Assembly (NCBI GenBank): GCA_030922375.1
Contig: JAVEPB010000012.1
Span: 1-36,134, forward strand
DNA length: 36,134 nt
Direction of reading: 5' to 3'
From: a bacterium
GTDB lineage: Bacteria > UBA8248
The notes beneath the pieces were generated by a model. That model worked only from the letters and a program-made list of their open reading frames with translations. It was not told where the DNA came from and made no database searches. A program made the translations under genes and the position numbers. Positions 24,730-33,596 of this stretch are shown here, one piece after another. Numbering within the stretch: the first letter of the stretch is position 1; every line of letters begins with the position of its first letter.

Positions 24730-25596
24730 TTATTCAAATCCCTTGCGGCCCAGCAGGCCAGTCGGACGAATAAAGAGCACCAAAATAAGGACAACATATC
24801 CGACGGCGTTCTGAAGACCGGGCCCCAGGTACAGGGCGCCGTAATTTTCGACCAACCCCAGAATCAAACCACCCGCGAGCGCCCCCGAGATATTTCCCAA
24901 CCCCCCGATTGTGCAGATGATGAAGGACTTGGAGAGAAATTCGAGATCGCTCACCGGAGAGATGGCGAATCCAACGCTTACGAGCGATCCCGAGGTAGCC
25001 GCCACGGCTGCGCCCAAACCGTAGGTTATGGCGTAGATACTGCCGATATTAACGCCCATCAACTGGGCGGAATCCAAATCCATCCGCGTGGCGCGTATTG
25101 CCCGGCCCGTGCGCGTTTTTGCCATGAACCAGAAAAGGATAGCCGTAAGAACCACCCCCAGAACAAAAATGGCGACCCGGACGAAGGGAATGATCAATCC
25201 GTAAAATGAAAGAGAGAAACTGGCATACGAAGGCTGGACCGTACGAAAATCGCCCGTAAAAAAATAAATCGCCAGGCGTACGACTATCATCTGAAGCCCG
25301 AACGTGAGAATGAGCGACATGAACATCGGAGCGCGGACGATTTTATTAATCAGCCCGCGCTGGATGGCGTATCCCGCAGCAAACATCACAACGGCCGAGA
25401 TCGGCAGCGAGAGAAAAGGGTCCACACCGTAGAGCTTGAACAACCAGAATGTGATGTATCCGCCCAGCATCAAGAACGTGCCGTGCAATATATTCAGAAT
25501 GCTCATCACCCCCCAGACAAGCGAGAAACCCACGGCGATACAGGCGTAAACCCCGCCCAGAAGAATGCTGTTGATCAGGATTTGGACATAGATCAT
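24730..25596 (-). CDS. livH: ABC permease LivH of the long operon
   Basis: A 288-residue inner-membrane permease. The ATG at 25596 begins the conserved MIYVQILINSILLGGVYACIAVGFSLVWGVM...NILHGTFLMLGGY; the longer frame to 25647 overlaps the cysteine-synthase gene and lacks an SD. Other features are the loop IRATRMDLDSAQLMGVN, SFIICTIGGLGNISGALAGG and FIRPTGLLGRKGFE. It is the first of five transporter genes inside the catabolic operon. Confidence 0.9.
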   Translation of the reverse strand: MIYVQILINSILLGGVYACIAVGFSLVWGVMSILNILHGTFLMLGGYITFWLFKLYGVDPFLSLPISAVVMFAAGYAIQRGLINKIVRAPMFMSLILTFGLQMIVVRLAIYFFTGDFRTVQPSYASFSLSFYGLIIPFVRVAIFVLGVVLTAILFWFMAKTRTGRAIRATRMDLDSAQLMGVNIGSIYAITYGLGAAVAATSGSLVSVGFAISPVSDLEFLSKSFIICTIGGLGNISGALAGGLILGLVENYGALYLGPGLQNAVGYVVLILVLFIRPTGLLGRKGFE

Positions 25597-25628
25597 GAAT
25601 TTGAGACCTGCCGGGTTATCCGCCGCAT

Positions 25629-26705
25629 TCAGGTAATGATTTCCCATTCGGGAGCGTATTTATCCAACTCCGCCGCGCTGTAGGCGTCCACCGCGTGATC
25701 CCGCTCGGGGATATCGACATGCTTTTCTTCTCCGCAAAGCGCGGTTGTGAAGTAACGCTGTCCGGTGTCGTTGATGTTCGTGACGATGCAGCCGAGCTCG
25801 GGATGCGACCGCGCCAGCTTCAGCGCCGCGGCCACGTTGCAGCCCGATGAGATGCCGCAGAAGATACCCTCTTCGCGGGCAAGCCGCCGGGCCATTTCGA
25901 TCGATTCATCGGTCGTTGTCGTTACGATCCCGCTCAAGAGGGAGAGATCGAGCGCCTTGGGGACAAAGCCGTCCCCGATGCCCTCGATCCCGTGCGGACC
26001 CCAACCCCGCTCGCTCAGAAGCGGACACTCCTCGGGCTCGACCGCATACAGACGTACATCCGGATTTTGCTCCCGGACGTATTTGCCGACCCCGCTCACC
26101 CATCCGCCTGTACCCTGGGAGGCGACGATAGCGTCGACCTTGCCGCCGAGCTGTTCCCAAATTTCAGGGCCCGTCGTCAGGTAGTGGGCCTCATTGTTGT
26201 CAAGATTGTCGAACTGGGCGGGCACCCAGTATTTATCGGACTCGGCGGCTCGAATCTCCTCGAGTTTTTCGAGCGCGAGATCGACGTCGCTCTCCCCGCC
26301 CGGCGTGAACACCAGATCGGAACCGTAGGCGCGCATGAGCTTTTTTCGCTCATCGCTCATCCCCTCGGGCATCACGACGATGCAGGGGTATCCCATCATC
26401 GCCGCAACGAACGAGCAGGCGATTCCGGCGTTGCCGGTGGAACACTCAAGAACCGTCATCCCCACCTTGAGATCTCCACGCTCCTCGGCCTTGGCAAGCA
26501 TGTTGAAGTAGATGCGATCCTTCAGACTACCCGTCGGCGAATACCACTCGAGCTTAACGAAAACATCCGGCTCTATTCCGGCACTCACTTTGTTCAGCCG
26601 GACCAGCGGCGTAGCGCCGATGGTATCGAAAATGTTTTCCGAATAGCGGCGGAAAGAATCCCAAGCGCGCTGCTTAATGACCATATGAATCACACCCCGC
26701 TTCAT
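25629..26705 (-). CDS. PLP-dependent cysteine-synthase-family enzyme, paralogue 1
   Basis: A 358-residue fold-type II PLP enzyme of the cysteine synthase/cystathionine beta-synthase family, which does beta-replacement or beta-elimination on activated serine or cysteine derivatives. The PLP lysine is in YSPTGSLKDRI, the substrate loop is ECSTGNAGIA, the phosphate-binding loop ASQGTGGWVSGVG and the PLP-ring Ser region GISSGCNVAAA. The O-acetylserine-binding TSGNTG of CysK is changed to STGNAG, so the acceptor may differ. The start may be 26705 or, with a better SD (GGGGTG), the Met at 26684. A close paralogue lies immediately upstream. Confidence 0.85.
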   Translation of the reverse strand: MKRGVIHMVIKQRAWDSFRRYSENIFDTIGATPLVRLNKVSAGIEPDVFVKLEWYSPTGSLKDRIYFNMLAKAEERGDLKVGMTVLECSTGNAGIACSFVAAMMGYPCIVVMPEGMSDERKKLMRAYGSDLVFTPGGESDVDLALEKLEEIRAAESDKYWVPAQFDNLDNNEAHYLTTGPEIWEQLGGKVDAIVASQGTGGWVSGVGKYVREQNPDVRLYAVEPEECPLLSERGWGPHGIEGIGDGFVPKALDLSLLSGIVTTTTDESIEMARRLAREEGIFCGISSGCNVAAALKLARSHPELGCIVTNINDTGQRYFTTALCGEEKHVDIPERDHAVDAYSAAELDKYAPEWEIIT

Positions 26706-26751
26706 TAATATTGACGAGAATTACCCAGCTAATCTGACAATCAAATCCGGA

Positions 26752-27804
26752 TCAATCTATGATTTCCCATGTCTTTCGAAACTTTTGAAGCATCGCCTCC
26801 CTGTCGCCTTCCACCACGTTTTGAAGGGCGGCTTCCATCTCCGACTCGTCGTGGCAAAGGGGGGTGGAAAAATAACGCTGTCCGGAATCTCCGAAAATCG
26901 TGACAATCCGGCCCGTCCCCGGATACGAGCGTGCGAACTTTAATGCGGCGGCCAAATTGCAGCCCGAGGAGATTCCGCAAAACAGCCCCTCCTCGCGCGA
27001 GGTGCGCCGCGCCACCCGGAGCGCCTCCTCGGTGGAACTCGTGATGATCCCGTCGAGCAGCGACAAATCCAAAATATTGGGGATCAACCCGTCCCCGATG
27101 CCGGCGATGCCGTGCCCGCAACAGATTCCCTCGCTGATCAACGGCGACTCCGTGGGCTCGACCCCGTATATCTTGAGGGCTGGATTCTTCTCCCTCAGGT
27201 AGCGCCCCACGCCCGTGAGCCAGCCGCCGGTTCCAACGGCGGCGATGAGAGCATCGACTTTTCCCTCCAGTTGCTCCCAAATTTCAGGCCCCGAAGTCGT
27301 GTAGTGAGTGTCCACATTGTCGAGATTTTCAAACTCACCCGGCACCCAGTAACGCTCCGGCGCGGAGGCCGCCATTTCCTTCATCCGCTTGAGAGCGACA
27401 TCCACATCGCTCTCGCCACCGGGCGTCGTGACGAGTTCGGCGCCGTAGGCGCGGATCATCTTTTTCCGCTCGGCGCTCATCATCTCGGGCATCACGATAA
27501 TGCAGTCGTAGTCCTTAACTGCCGCCGCCGCCGCACAAGCGATCCCCGCGTTCCCGGAAGAGCACTCCAGGATGGTTTTTCCTTCGCTAAGGTCTCCCCG
27601 CGCCTCGGCCCGGGAAATCATCTGTGCGTAAATTCGGTCCTTCAAGCTTCCCGTGGGCGAGAACCACTCAATCTTTGCAAAAACCTCCGGCTCCACGCCC
27701 CGCGCTACCCGGCCGAGTTTGACCAGGGGTGTATAACCCACCGCCTCGAAAATATTTTCGCTATACGTGTTAAATGAGCCCCACTCCAATTCGGCCGATT
27801 GCAT
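26752..27804 (-). CDS. PLP-dependent cysteine-synthase-family enzyme, paralogue 2
   Basis: A 350-residue paralogue of the neighbouring gene, clearly alike over the full length by eye (SENIFEAVGYTPLVKL, FSPTGSLKDRI, ECSSGNAGIA, GTGGWLTGVG, GISSGCNLAAA). The N-terminus is short and the start at 27804 has GGGGGG upstream; an alternative TTG at 27849 would overlap the monooxygenase. The C-terminal tail differs from paralogue 1 (LQNVVEGDREAMLQKF...). Two such enzymes in a row in a catabolic operon suggest a heteromer or two steps of sulfur or amine transfer (inference). Confidence 0.85.
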   Translation of the reverse strand: MQSAELEWGSFNTYSENIFEAVGYTPLVKLGRVARGVEPEVFAKIEWFSPTGSLKDRIYAQMISRAEARGDLSEGKTILECSSGNAGIACAAAAAVKDYDCIIVMPEMMSAERKKMIRAYGAELVTTPGGESDVDVALKRMKEMAASAPERYWVPGEFENLDNVDTHYTTSGPEIWEQLEGKVDALIAAVGTGGWLTGVGRYLREKNPALKIYGVEPTESPLISEGICCGHGIAGIGDGLIPNILDLSLLDGIITSSTEEALRVARRTSREEGLFCGISSGCNLAAALKFARSYPGTGRIVTIFGDSGQRYFSTPLCHDESEMEAALQNVVEGDREAMLQKFRKTWEIID

Positions 27805-27845
27805 CGATCCCCCCGTCAAACAAGGCAGGCCTGAGGAAACGGCGA

Positions 27846-28802
27846 TCAAATACCTTTTAAACGAGGCATAATTTCCTTCGCCAAAATATCGACTTGTTCC
27901 ATTTCATATTTATAGGGGACGAAAATCAGGCGGTTCACACCGGTGGCGATGTGGGCCTGAATCTGCTCCACGCACTCATCGGCCGTTCCCATGATGGCGC
28001 TTTGGGCGGTGGAATCGCTCCAATCGGCATAATCCCATTCCGTATTCAGCCACTCGTTCATGGGCCCTTCCACTTCGGCGCGAGAGCCGCCCACCATGAT
28101 GGGCAGCTGATTCGTACTCTCAAGAGACGAAGGGTCCCGCCCGGCTTCCTCGGCAAAGCGGCACACCTTCTCCCAGGAAGCCGTAAAACTTTCCGGCGTA
28201 TAGAAATACGTGAGCCATCCGTCGCCCTTTTGGCCGGCCCGCTTCAGCACCCGGTCCACATAACCTCCGATGAGAATTTGCGGCCGGGGCTTTTGCACCG
28301 GTTTGGGGAACATGACTGAGTTCCGCAGGTTGTACTGGCCGAATTCGGCGCGGACCATGTCCTCCGTCCAGAGCCGGGTCATAATCTCGATGTTCTGATC
28401 CATGATGTTGCCGCGCTTCTCGAAGGGCACACCGACCGCGTCGAACTCGCGCTTGTACCAACCCGAGGCCATGCCGACGATGAGACGTCCCTGCGATATT
28501 TGATCGATGCTGGTGAGCTGCTTCGCCAGGACCAGGGGATTGCGCAGCGGAAGCACGAGAACCCCCGTACCCAGCTTGATCTTTTCGGTCCGCGCGGCCA
28601 CCGCCGTCAGCAGCGAGAGCGATTCGATGATGGGAAAATGGGGTTCCACTCCAAGCAATATATGATCCCACACCCAAAGCGACTCGAAACCCAACTCCTC
28701 CATCTTCACGCCGTAATCGATCAGCGCCCCGGCGTCGGGAAGCTCGGGAAAAGCGGTGAAGTTCCGCATCGCGACTCCGAATTTCACTTCTTTGTTCGTC
28801 AT
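27846..28802 (-). CDS. Luciferase-like (LLM) flavin-dependent monooxygenase
   Basis: A 318-residue TIM-barrel oxidoreductase of the bacterial luciferase family, using FMNH2 or F420H2. It starts KFGVAMRNFTAFPELPDAGALIDYGVKMEELGFESLWVWDHILLG and has the family segments KIKLGTGVLVLPLRNPLVLAKQLTSIDQISQGRLIVGMASGWYKREFDAVG and RPQILIGGYVDRVLKRAGQKGDGW. AGG before the ATG at 28802 and a six-base gap from the M20 gene indicate co-transcription. In characterised pathways such enzymes oxidise thioethers, sulfonates, heterocycles or alkyl amines. No separate flavin reductase is in the window. Confidence 0.88.
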   Translation of the reverse strand: MTNKEVKFGVAMRNFTAFPELPDAGALIDYGVKMEELGFESLWVWDHILLGVEPHFPIIESLSLLTAVAARTEKIKLGTGVLVLPLRNPLVLAKQLTSIDQISQGRLIVGMASGWYKREFDAVGVPFEKRGNIMDQNIEIMTRLWTEDMVRAEFGQYNLRNSVMFPKPVQKPRPQILIGGYVDRVLKRAGQKGDGWLTYFYTPESFTASWEKVCRFAEEAGRDPSSLESTNQLPIMVGGSRAEVEGPMNEWLNTEWDYADWSDSTAQSAIMGTADECVEQIQAHIATGVNRLIFVPYKYEMEQVDILAKEIMPRLKGI

Positions 28803-28808
28803 GAATTC

Positions 28809-30083
28809 CTACCTCGATTCCGCGCCGCACCAATCCAAGATGGAAAGCGCAAGCGTTTTCGTCGCGTCGATGACATCATCCACCGCGACCCATTCGTTGT
28901 TGGCGTGCATTTGAGTAGTGGGACCGGGACCGAAAATGACGGTGGGGATATTTGCGAAGCCGTTTAGAAAACGGGTATCCGCCGCGCCTTGGCGCCCGGA
29001 TATTTCGGGCGTCCTGCCCGAAACTTCCTCGTAGCATCCGGCGACAGTCTTGACGATGGGATGATCGCGGTCCACGGCGGCGGACTCGGCGTAGTAGCCC
29101 ACGAATCTGACCTCGGGCGGATGCTCCTTCATCCACGAATCGGCCCGGGCGGCTTCGGCCACCCGATCGACAAGGCTCTGCTTGGCGGCGCCGTGATCCT
29201 CGCCCGGCACGGTGGCAAGGCTGCCTTTTAAAAGGCAGGTGTCAGGAAACGCGCTCGGGAAACTGCCCGCCTCCATCGAACCCACCATGCAGGGAATCGC
29301 GTCGATAATGTTGGGATATAGCGGATGCGATACCGTCTCGAGACGCTTTTTTTCCAAATCAGCCACCGCCTGGACGATCTTGTACCCCAGATCGATGGCG
29401 TTCACTCCCTCGTAGCGGCGCTGGATTCCCGCTGCCTTTCCCCGGACGAGAATCTCGAACCAGATGCGTCCGATACAGCCGGGTTGAACCGCGTTTTCAC
29501 TTGTCTCGCAGCATATTCCCGCGTCCGCCGTATAACCGCGCAGTATGGTGTCCAGCGTTCCGTGGCCGCTCAATTCCTCATCGACGACGAAATCCAATAT
29601 GACATCGCCCTTGGGTTTGAGACCTGCGTCCATAAAACATTTCGCCGCCATGATAATGGCGGCGACGCCGCTTTTCATGTCCGAGGCCCCGCGCCCATAG
29701 AGCCGGCCATCAGCTACATCCGCCGAAAGCGGGCCATGCTCCCAGGCATCGGCCGGACCGTTCGGAACGGTGTCGGTGTGACCGTTCAAAAGCAGGGATT
29801 TCCCCCCGCCCGACCCCTTCAGGACGCTGACCACGTTGGGCCGCCCCTCATAACCCCGGGTGACGGGCACGTACTCGGGATGTTTTTTGAGCGCCTCCCA
29901 GTCCGACTCCCAGGCATCCACCTCGAGCCCCATATCGCGCAAATAACCCGCGATATAATTCTGGATTTCGCCCTCATCGCCCGTGACACTCGGTATGCGA
30001 ACGAGGGTGCTCAAAAGCTCGACAATCCCCTCTCGCTGCGAGTTCACCTCGTCAAGAAGCTTTTGTCTGCTTTCAGCGGTCAT
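28809..30083 (-). CDS. M20-family metallo-amidohydrolase (ArgE/DapE type)
   Basis: A 424-residue zinc-dependent deacylase or dipeptidase. The start at 30083 has AGGAG upstream. Metal-site motifs are NGHTDTVPNG, GRGASDMKSGVAAI (bridging Asp), VVDEELSGHGT (catalytic and metal Glu), CCETSENAV and the C-terminal MHANNEW histidine. The dimerisation lid lies between them. The nearest functions are removal of an N-acyl or N-carbamoyl group from an amino-acid-like molecule. It follows the CoA transferase by 22 bases. Confidence 0.88.
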   Translation of the reverse strand: MTAESRQKLLDEVNSQREGIVELLSTLVRIPSVTGDEGEIQNYIAGYLRDMGLEVDAWESDWEALKKHPEYVPVTRGYEGRPNVVSVLKGSGGGKSLLLNGHTDTVPNGPADAWEHGPLSADVADGRLYGRGASDMKSGVAAIIMAAKCFMDAGLKPKGDVILDFVVDEELSGHGTLDTILRGYTADAGICCETSENAVQPGCIGRIWFEILVRGKAAGIQRRYEGVNAIDLGYKIVQAVADLEKKRLETVSHPLYPNIIDAIPCMVGSMEAGSFPSAFPDTCLLKGSLATVPGEDHGAAKQSLVDRVAEAARADSWMKEHPPEVRFVGYYAESAAVDRDHPIVKTVAGCYEEVSGRTPEISGRQGAADTRFLNGFANIPTVIFGPGPTTQMHANNEWVAVDDVIDATKTLALSILDWCGAESR

Positions 30084-30105
30084 AACGGCTCCTGAAAATA
30101 AGGGC

Positions 30106-30879
30106 TCAGGCCGTATACACTTTGTCGGGGTCAAGATGGCGCAGGGCCGCCAACTCCTCATCATTGGGCAACTCGGTGACGCCAACGTCAGGCCCGATGA
30201 TGAGTTCGAATCCGGTATTTTCTTGAACTTGATCCGCCGTAACGCCCGGATGAAGATCGAGGACTTTCATCCGTCCCGTCTCCTCATCGAAGCTCAACAC
30301 CGCGAGGTCGGTCACCACCCGGTGCATGCCGCCCGCAACCAGCCCCGAATCTTTACGTGTGGTCCCGCCTTTCAAATAACCGGGGCTTGTCACGAAATCC
30401 ACGTTTTCCACGAAGCGGCGCTTCTCCTGTGGCATGGCGACGATCATTTTCGTGAGACTCGCGATATCGTTTCCGCCGCCCGTACCCGGCAGCCGGACAG
30501 CAGGCTCATCCGCCGAACCGATAAACGAGCTATTTAAGTTTCCGAACTGGTCGATCTGGGCTCCCCCCATGAAACCCACATCCACATATCCGCGCTGCAG
30601 GAGGAGCAATACTTCCGTAATGCTGACAAGCATGTTGGCCTTCCGGGTGCACCGTTGCTCGTTCGTCGTGGGCGGCAATTCGCCCGGAACCACATGAGGA
30701 CCAATGGTGCCGCCTTCAAATAGAATTGTGAGTCCGGGTGCATGAAGACGCTGGGCCAGGGTGGCGGCCAAAAGCGGAATACCCACTCCGGCGAAGACAA
30801 CCTGACCGTCTTCTAAAGCCCGGGCGCTCATCACACACAAAAGTTCGGAAGCTGTGCAGTTTCTCGTCTCAGTCGTCAT
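30106..30879 (-). CDS. CoA-transferase beta subunit (glutaconate CoA-transferase type)
   Basis: A 257-residue subunit B of a family I CoA transferase. The catalytic glutamate is probably Glu55 in TILFEGGTIG, close to the position of Glu54 in GctB of Acidaminococcus. Other conserved parts are GYVDVGFMGGAQIDQFGNLNSS, RLPGTGGGNDIASL and VTDLAVLSFDEETGRMKVLDLHPGVT. GGAGGAGC precedes the ATG at 30879, which lies inside the end of subunit A (11-base overlap). It forms a heteromer with subunit A and activates a carboxylate as its CoA ester. Confidence 0.88.
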   Translation of the reverse strand: MTTETRNCTASELLCVMSARALEDGQVVFAGVGIPLLAATLAQRLHAPGLTILFEGGTIGPHVVPGELPPTTNEQRCTRKANMLVSITEVLLLLQRGYVDVGFMGGAQIDQFGNLNSSFIGSADEPAVRLPGTGGGNDIASLTKMIVAMPQEKRRFVENVDFVTSPGYLKGGTTRKDSGLVAGGMHRVVTDLAVLSFDEETGRMKVLDLHPGVTADQVQENTGFELIIGPDVGVTELPNDEELAALRHLDPDKVYTA

Positions 30880-31828
30880 AGATGCTCCTCCCCCTCCGGG
30901 CCGCATCCAGCAAGCTCCCTAAACCAATCAACTCCAGATATTCGGTCCAGTTTTTAGGCCCGTAGTAGAATTTTTCGAGATACTCATTCGCGCCCACGGC
31001 GGGGTCCTTCCGCGTGAGCTCGGCGTAATAGTCCATGTGGGAAAACAGAGGCTCATAGAGGCCGTAGCATTCGTGCGGGGCGCTCCCGTAGGGAGTCTCC
31101 ACAACGGCATCGACGGTGAAAAACGGAATTTTCGTTTGGTCCGGTGCCCGGCGAATTTGATCGTTCGAGATGATTCGCTCCGTCGTGATGATGACGCGGT
31201 TGGCCGCCATCGCTATGTCGATGTCCATGAATGTGAGACCGTCGAGTTGCGCGTTTCCGAAAGCATCGCAACGCTGGACATGGATGAGCGCGACGTCGGG
31301 ATTCAGCGCGGGCACCAACATGATTTTCTCACCCGTAAACGGGCAATCGATTACCTTCAAATTGTCCAGTTGACCCGCGACGTCCGAGCCCATCATCGAG
31401 CGCATGGGCATGAACGGCACTCCCATCGCGCCCGCCCTGTAGCGAAGTCCGATGGACATGTGGCTCCATTCCTCAAAGCGCGCCAATTTGTTTTCCGTGT
31501 AATGGCGCATGACGCGCGAAACGCCCCATACGATTCCCTGACTGAACCAGCTCGTGAGTATATGGTTGCCGATGCCCGAAGCGAAGATGAGGTCTCCCTC
31601 GGTTGAGACGATGCTCCGGGAAAACGACAACTCTTTTTTCTTCGCGCGGATAAGCGCCCATAACATGGCGAAAGAAGTGCGGGAGGCCGTCGAACCGCCC
31701 AAAGCAACGTGCTCGCCGTCTTTCACGAAGGCGCACGCCTCCTCGAGCGACATCACCTTTTCTCGCAGGCTCCTGTCGCGCGATTGGGTCTGATCTCGAA
31801 GATCAAGATAGCTTTGCGTCAAATCCAT
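30869..31828 (-). CDS. CoA-transferase alpha subunit (glutaconate CoA-transferase type)
   Basis: A 319-residue subunit A. Family segments are KVMSLEEACAFVKDGEHVALGGSTASRTSFAMLWALI, ALNPDVALIHVQRCDAFGNAQLDGLTFMDIDIAMAANRVIITTERI and DAVVETPYGSAPHECYGLYE. An SD GGAG lies close to the ATG at 31828; Met25 of MSLEEA is a less likely alternative start. It is the first gene of the 15-gene run ending at 16385 and is divergent from the LysR regulator 320 bases away. Confidence 0.88.
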   Translation of the reverse strand: MDLTQSYLDLRDQTQSRDRSLREKVMSLEEACAFVKDGEHVALGGSTASRTSFAMLWALIRAKKKELSFSRSIVSTEGDLIFASGIGNHILTSWFSQGIVWGVSRVMRHYTENKLARFEEWSHMSIGLRYRAGAMGVPFMPMRSMMGSDVAGQLDNLKVIDCPFTGEKIMLVPALNPDVALIHVQRCDAFGNAQLDGLTFMDIDIAMAANRVIITTERIISNDQIRRAPDQTKIPFFTVDAVVETPYGSAPHECYGLYEPLFSHMDYYAELTRKDPAVGANEYLEKFYYGPKNWTEYLELIGLGSLLDAARRGRSIYDD

Positions 31829-32148
31829 TACTCCATGAATCGAAAAAAAGAAAATCCCCTCCCCCAGAAAAGGGGGAAATCTTTATAAGGTGAGACAATA
31901 AATCCAGCCACAAAAAGTGCCTGTCATTTGCAGGAAATCGATATGCTTCAAAGGTAATCACCTCGAAGGGTGTTCACAACGCCAAAAAATAGAATCAAAA
32001 TCATTGATTTTTTTAATAATTAAGCGATAATGCGCCTTCCCGTGGGACGAGAAGTTCGAGGCCAAGACGCACTCATATATATTTGTTTTTAATAGGTTTA
32101 TGTAAACTTTACCCAGCCGAATGTTGATTTTTTTTGAGGACATTGACC
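31829..32148. promoter_or_regulatory. Divergent regulatory region with a palindromic LysR-type candidate operator
   Basis: The 320-base AT-rich stretch separates the CoA-transferase operon (minus) and the LysR gene (plus); no gene is seen in it. It contains the perfect 15-bp palindrome AAAATCATTGATTTT at 31997-32011, in a longer A/T-rich context, which fits the dyad form of LysR boxes. It is about 140 bases upstream of the regulator's own ATG and 170 from the operon's. Binding by the adjacent LysR is an inference. Confidence 0.4.
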
Positions 32149-33069
32149 ATGCTGAATTTACGGCAACTCGAGTATTTTTATTATGTGGCAAAATATGGGG
32201 GGTTTACCCATGCTGCCAGGCAACTTTCCTTCCCAATTCAACAGCCAGCCCTCAGCATCCAGGTAAAAGCGCTCGAGGAAAACCTGCAAATCAAGCTATA
32301 CCGGATCGTGGGCCGCAGGTTTCAGCTTACGCCAAGCGGCGAGTATCTCCTTAATGGGCTCAAGCCCTTTTTCGAATCCCTCGATACGCTGGAACGTCAT
32401 CTTCGGGGCGAAACCCACGGGCGGCTCGTCGTCGCCGAAGCCGCGCCGATGTTGATCCTGAAAGACCATCGAAAGGCACTGCTAACTTTTCGCGAACGTT
32501 ACCCGGACGTGCAAATTTCAGTTTTAGAGAGAAAATGGACGGATCTCATTCAGTTGGTTTCGGATGGCATTGTCGATTTTGCTTTTGGGTCATCGCCGGA
32601 AGTGCACGGAAGTTTTTCCTTTGAAGAGTGGACCGATACCGACTATCTGCTCCTATGTCCATCGGACCATCCGTTAAACCAGGAGGCCAATTTATCCCTC
32701 CCTGAAATTTCACAACATCCGCTAGTCCTTCTCGAGAAAGGCACCGCGGACAGGCAACACATCGAGGAGGTTTTCTCTCGGGAAAATTTAATCGCAAATG
32801 TTATTCTTGAAACATCGTCTTATTCCCTGATTAACGATGCCGTGGCGAACGGTGCGGGCGTAGCCATTGTGAATGCCCTCTGGCCACAGCCCGAATCGAA
32901 GGATGGCTGGCATGCCGTAAACACATCTCATCTTTTTGGAAAAAAACGCATCGGCCTGTTTCGCCGTAATAACGTCCATCTTCCTCCTTATGCAAACGAT
33001 TATCTCGCTATGCTTCGTGAAACACTGCATACAAGCCAAAAAAATGATTTCGAAAATGTGCTCCGCTAA
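32149..33069 (+). CDS. LysR-family transcriptional regulator
   Basis: A 306-residue regulator. The N-terminal winged helix-turn-helix is LRQLEYFYYVAKYGGFTHAARQLSFPIQQPALSIQVKALEENLQIKLYRIVGRRFQLTPSGEYLL (about residues 4-68), followed by a linker helix and an effector-binding domain from about residue 88. The ATG at 32149 is preceded by GAGG; a TTG start at 32134 is possible but less likely. It is divergent from the long catabolic operon and probably senses its substrate or an intermediate. Confidence 0.9.
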   Translation: MLNLRQLEYFYYVAKYGGFTHAARQLSFPIQQPALSIQVKALEENLQIKLYRIVGRRFQLTPSGEYLLNGLKPFFESLDTLERHLRGETHGRLVVAEAAPMLILKDHRKALLTFRERYPDVQISVLERKWTDLIQLVSDGIVDFAFGSSPEVHGSFSFEEWTDTDYLLLCPSDHPLNQEANLSLPEISQHPLVLLEKGTADRQHIEEVFSRENLIANVILETSSYSLINDAVANGAGVAIVNALWPQPESKDGWHAVNTSHLFGKKRIGLFRRNNVHLPPYANDYLAMLRETLHTSQKNDFENVLR

Positions 33070-33277
33070 TACGCCATCCCTGTTCGGGCCGAGATAGCCA
33101 CAAGCAGCCAATCGAGATGAAATCCATTCAGAGCCGGCCGGAAAACCACCTTTTTATCCTCGGCTAGAAGGCGCCGTTTCTCTTGCCGGGGTCCGGGCGC
33201 ATTCCTTTCGCCCCCGGAACCCACGGGCCCAATGATGAATTCGGCCTGAGGAATTGAATCGACCTCGTTTCTCTGCC

Positions 33278-33529
33278 TCACTCCCGATTCTGGGCGAGTT
33301 GCTTCCCGGGGAAGAGAGTTTCGGCAGCCAGCTTGCCCCGGTTGCGTGCGAGCAAAAAAACAAGTGTAAAGAGATCGATGACTAGAGAAATAGTGCTTGG
33401 GCGATGTCCACGGCGGCAACTTCGCCGCGCTCGGGCATCATCAAGCAACTCTCTCAAGCTATTTGTTCCAGGTGGGATCCACTTATTGCGAATCACAGGT
33501 AAGCCATGAAATGGTATATTGTTCCGCAT
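33278..33529 (-). pseudogene. Relic of an integrase-type transposase N-terminus
   Basis: In the 527-base gap between the LysR gene and hisG, the minus strand encodes SLVIDLFTLVFLLARNRGK and then LAAETLFPGKQLAQNRE before a stop. This resembles the N-terminus of integrase-core transposases, whose consensus I recall as ...LAAENLFLRKQLA.... No catalytic part follows. The rest of 33070-33596 (promoter and SD of hisG aside) shows no gene. Confidence 0.4.
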
Positions 33530-33596
33530 GATTAATAATTGACGGTATGCCTGACGGGTTCAACGGCGCTAGACGATTGAAAGGAAAACCAAAAAG

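Noticed and set aside
33066-33419. 117-codon minus-strand open frame between the LysR gene and hisG
   Set aside because: No recognisable domain, no SD, and it overlaps the integrase-like relic in another frame.
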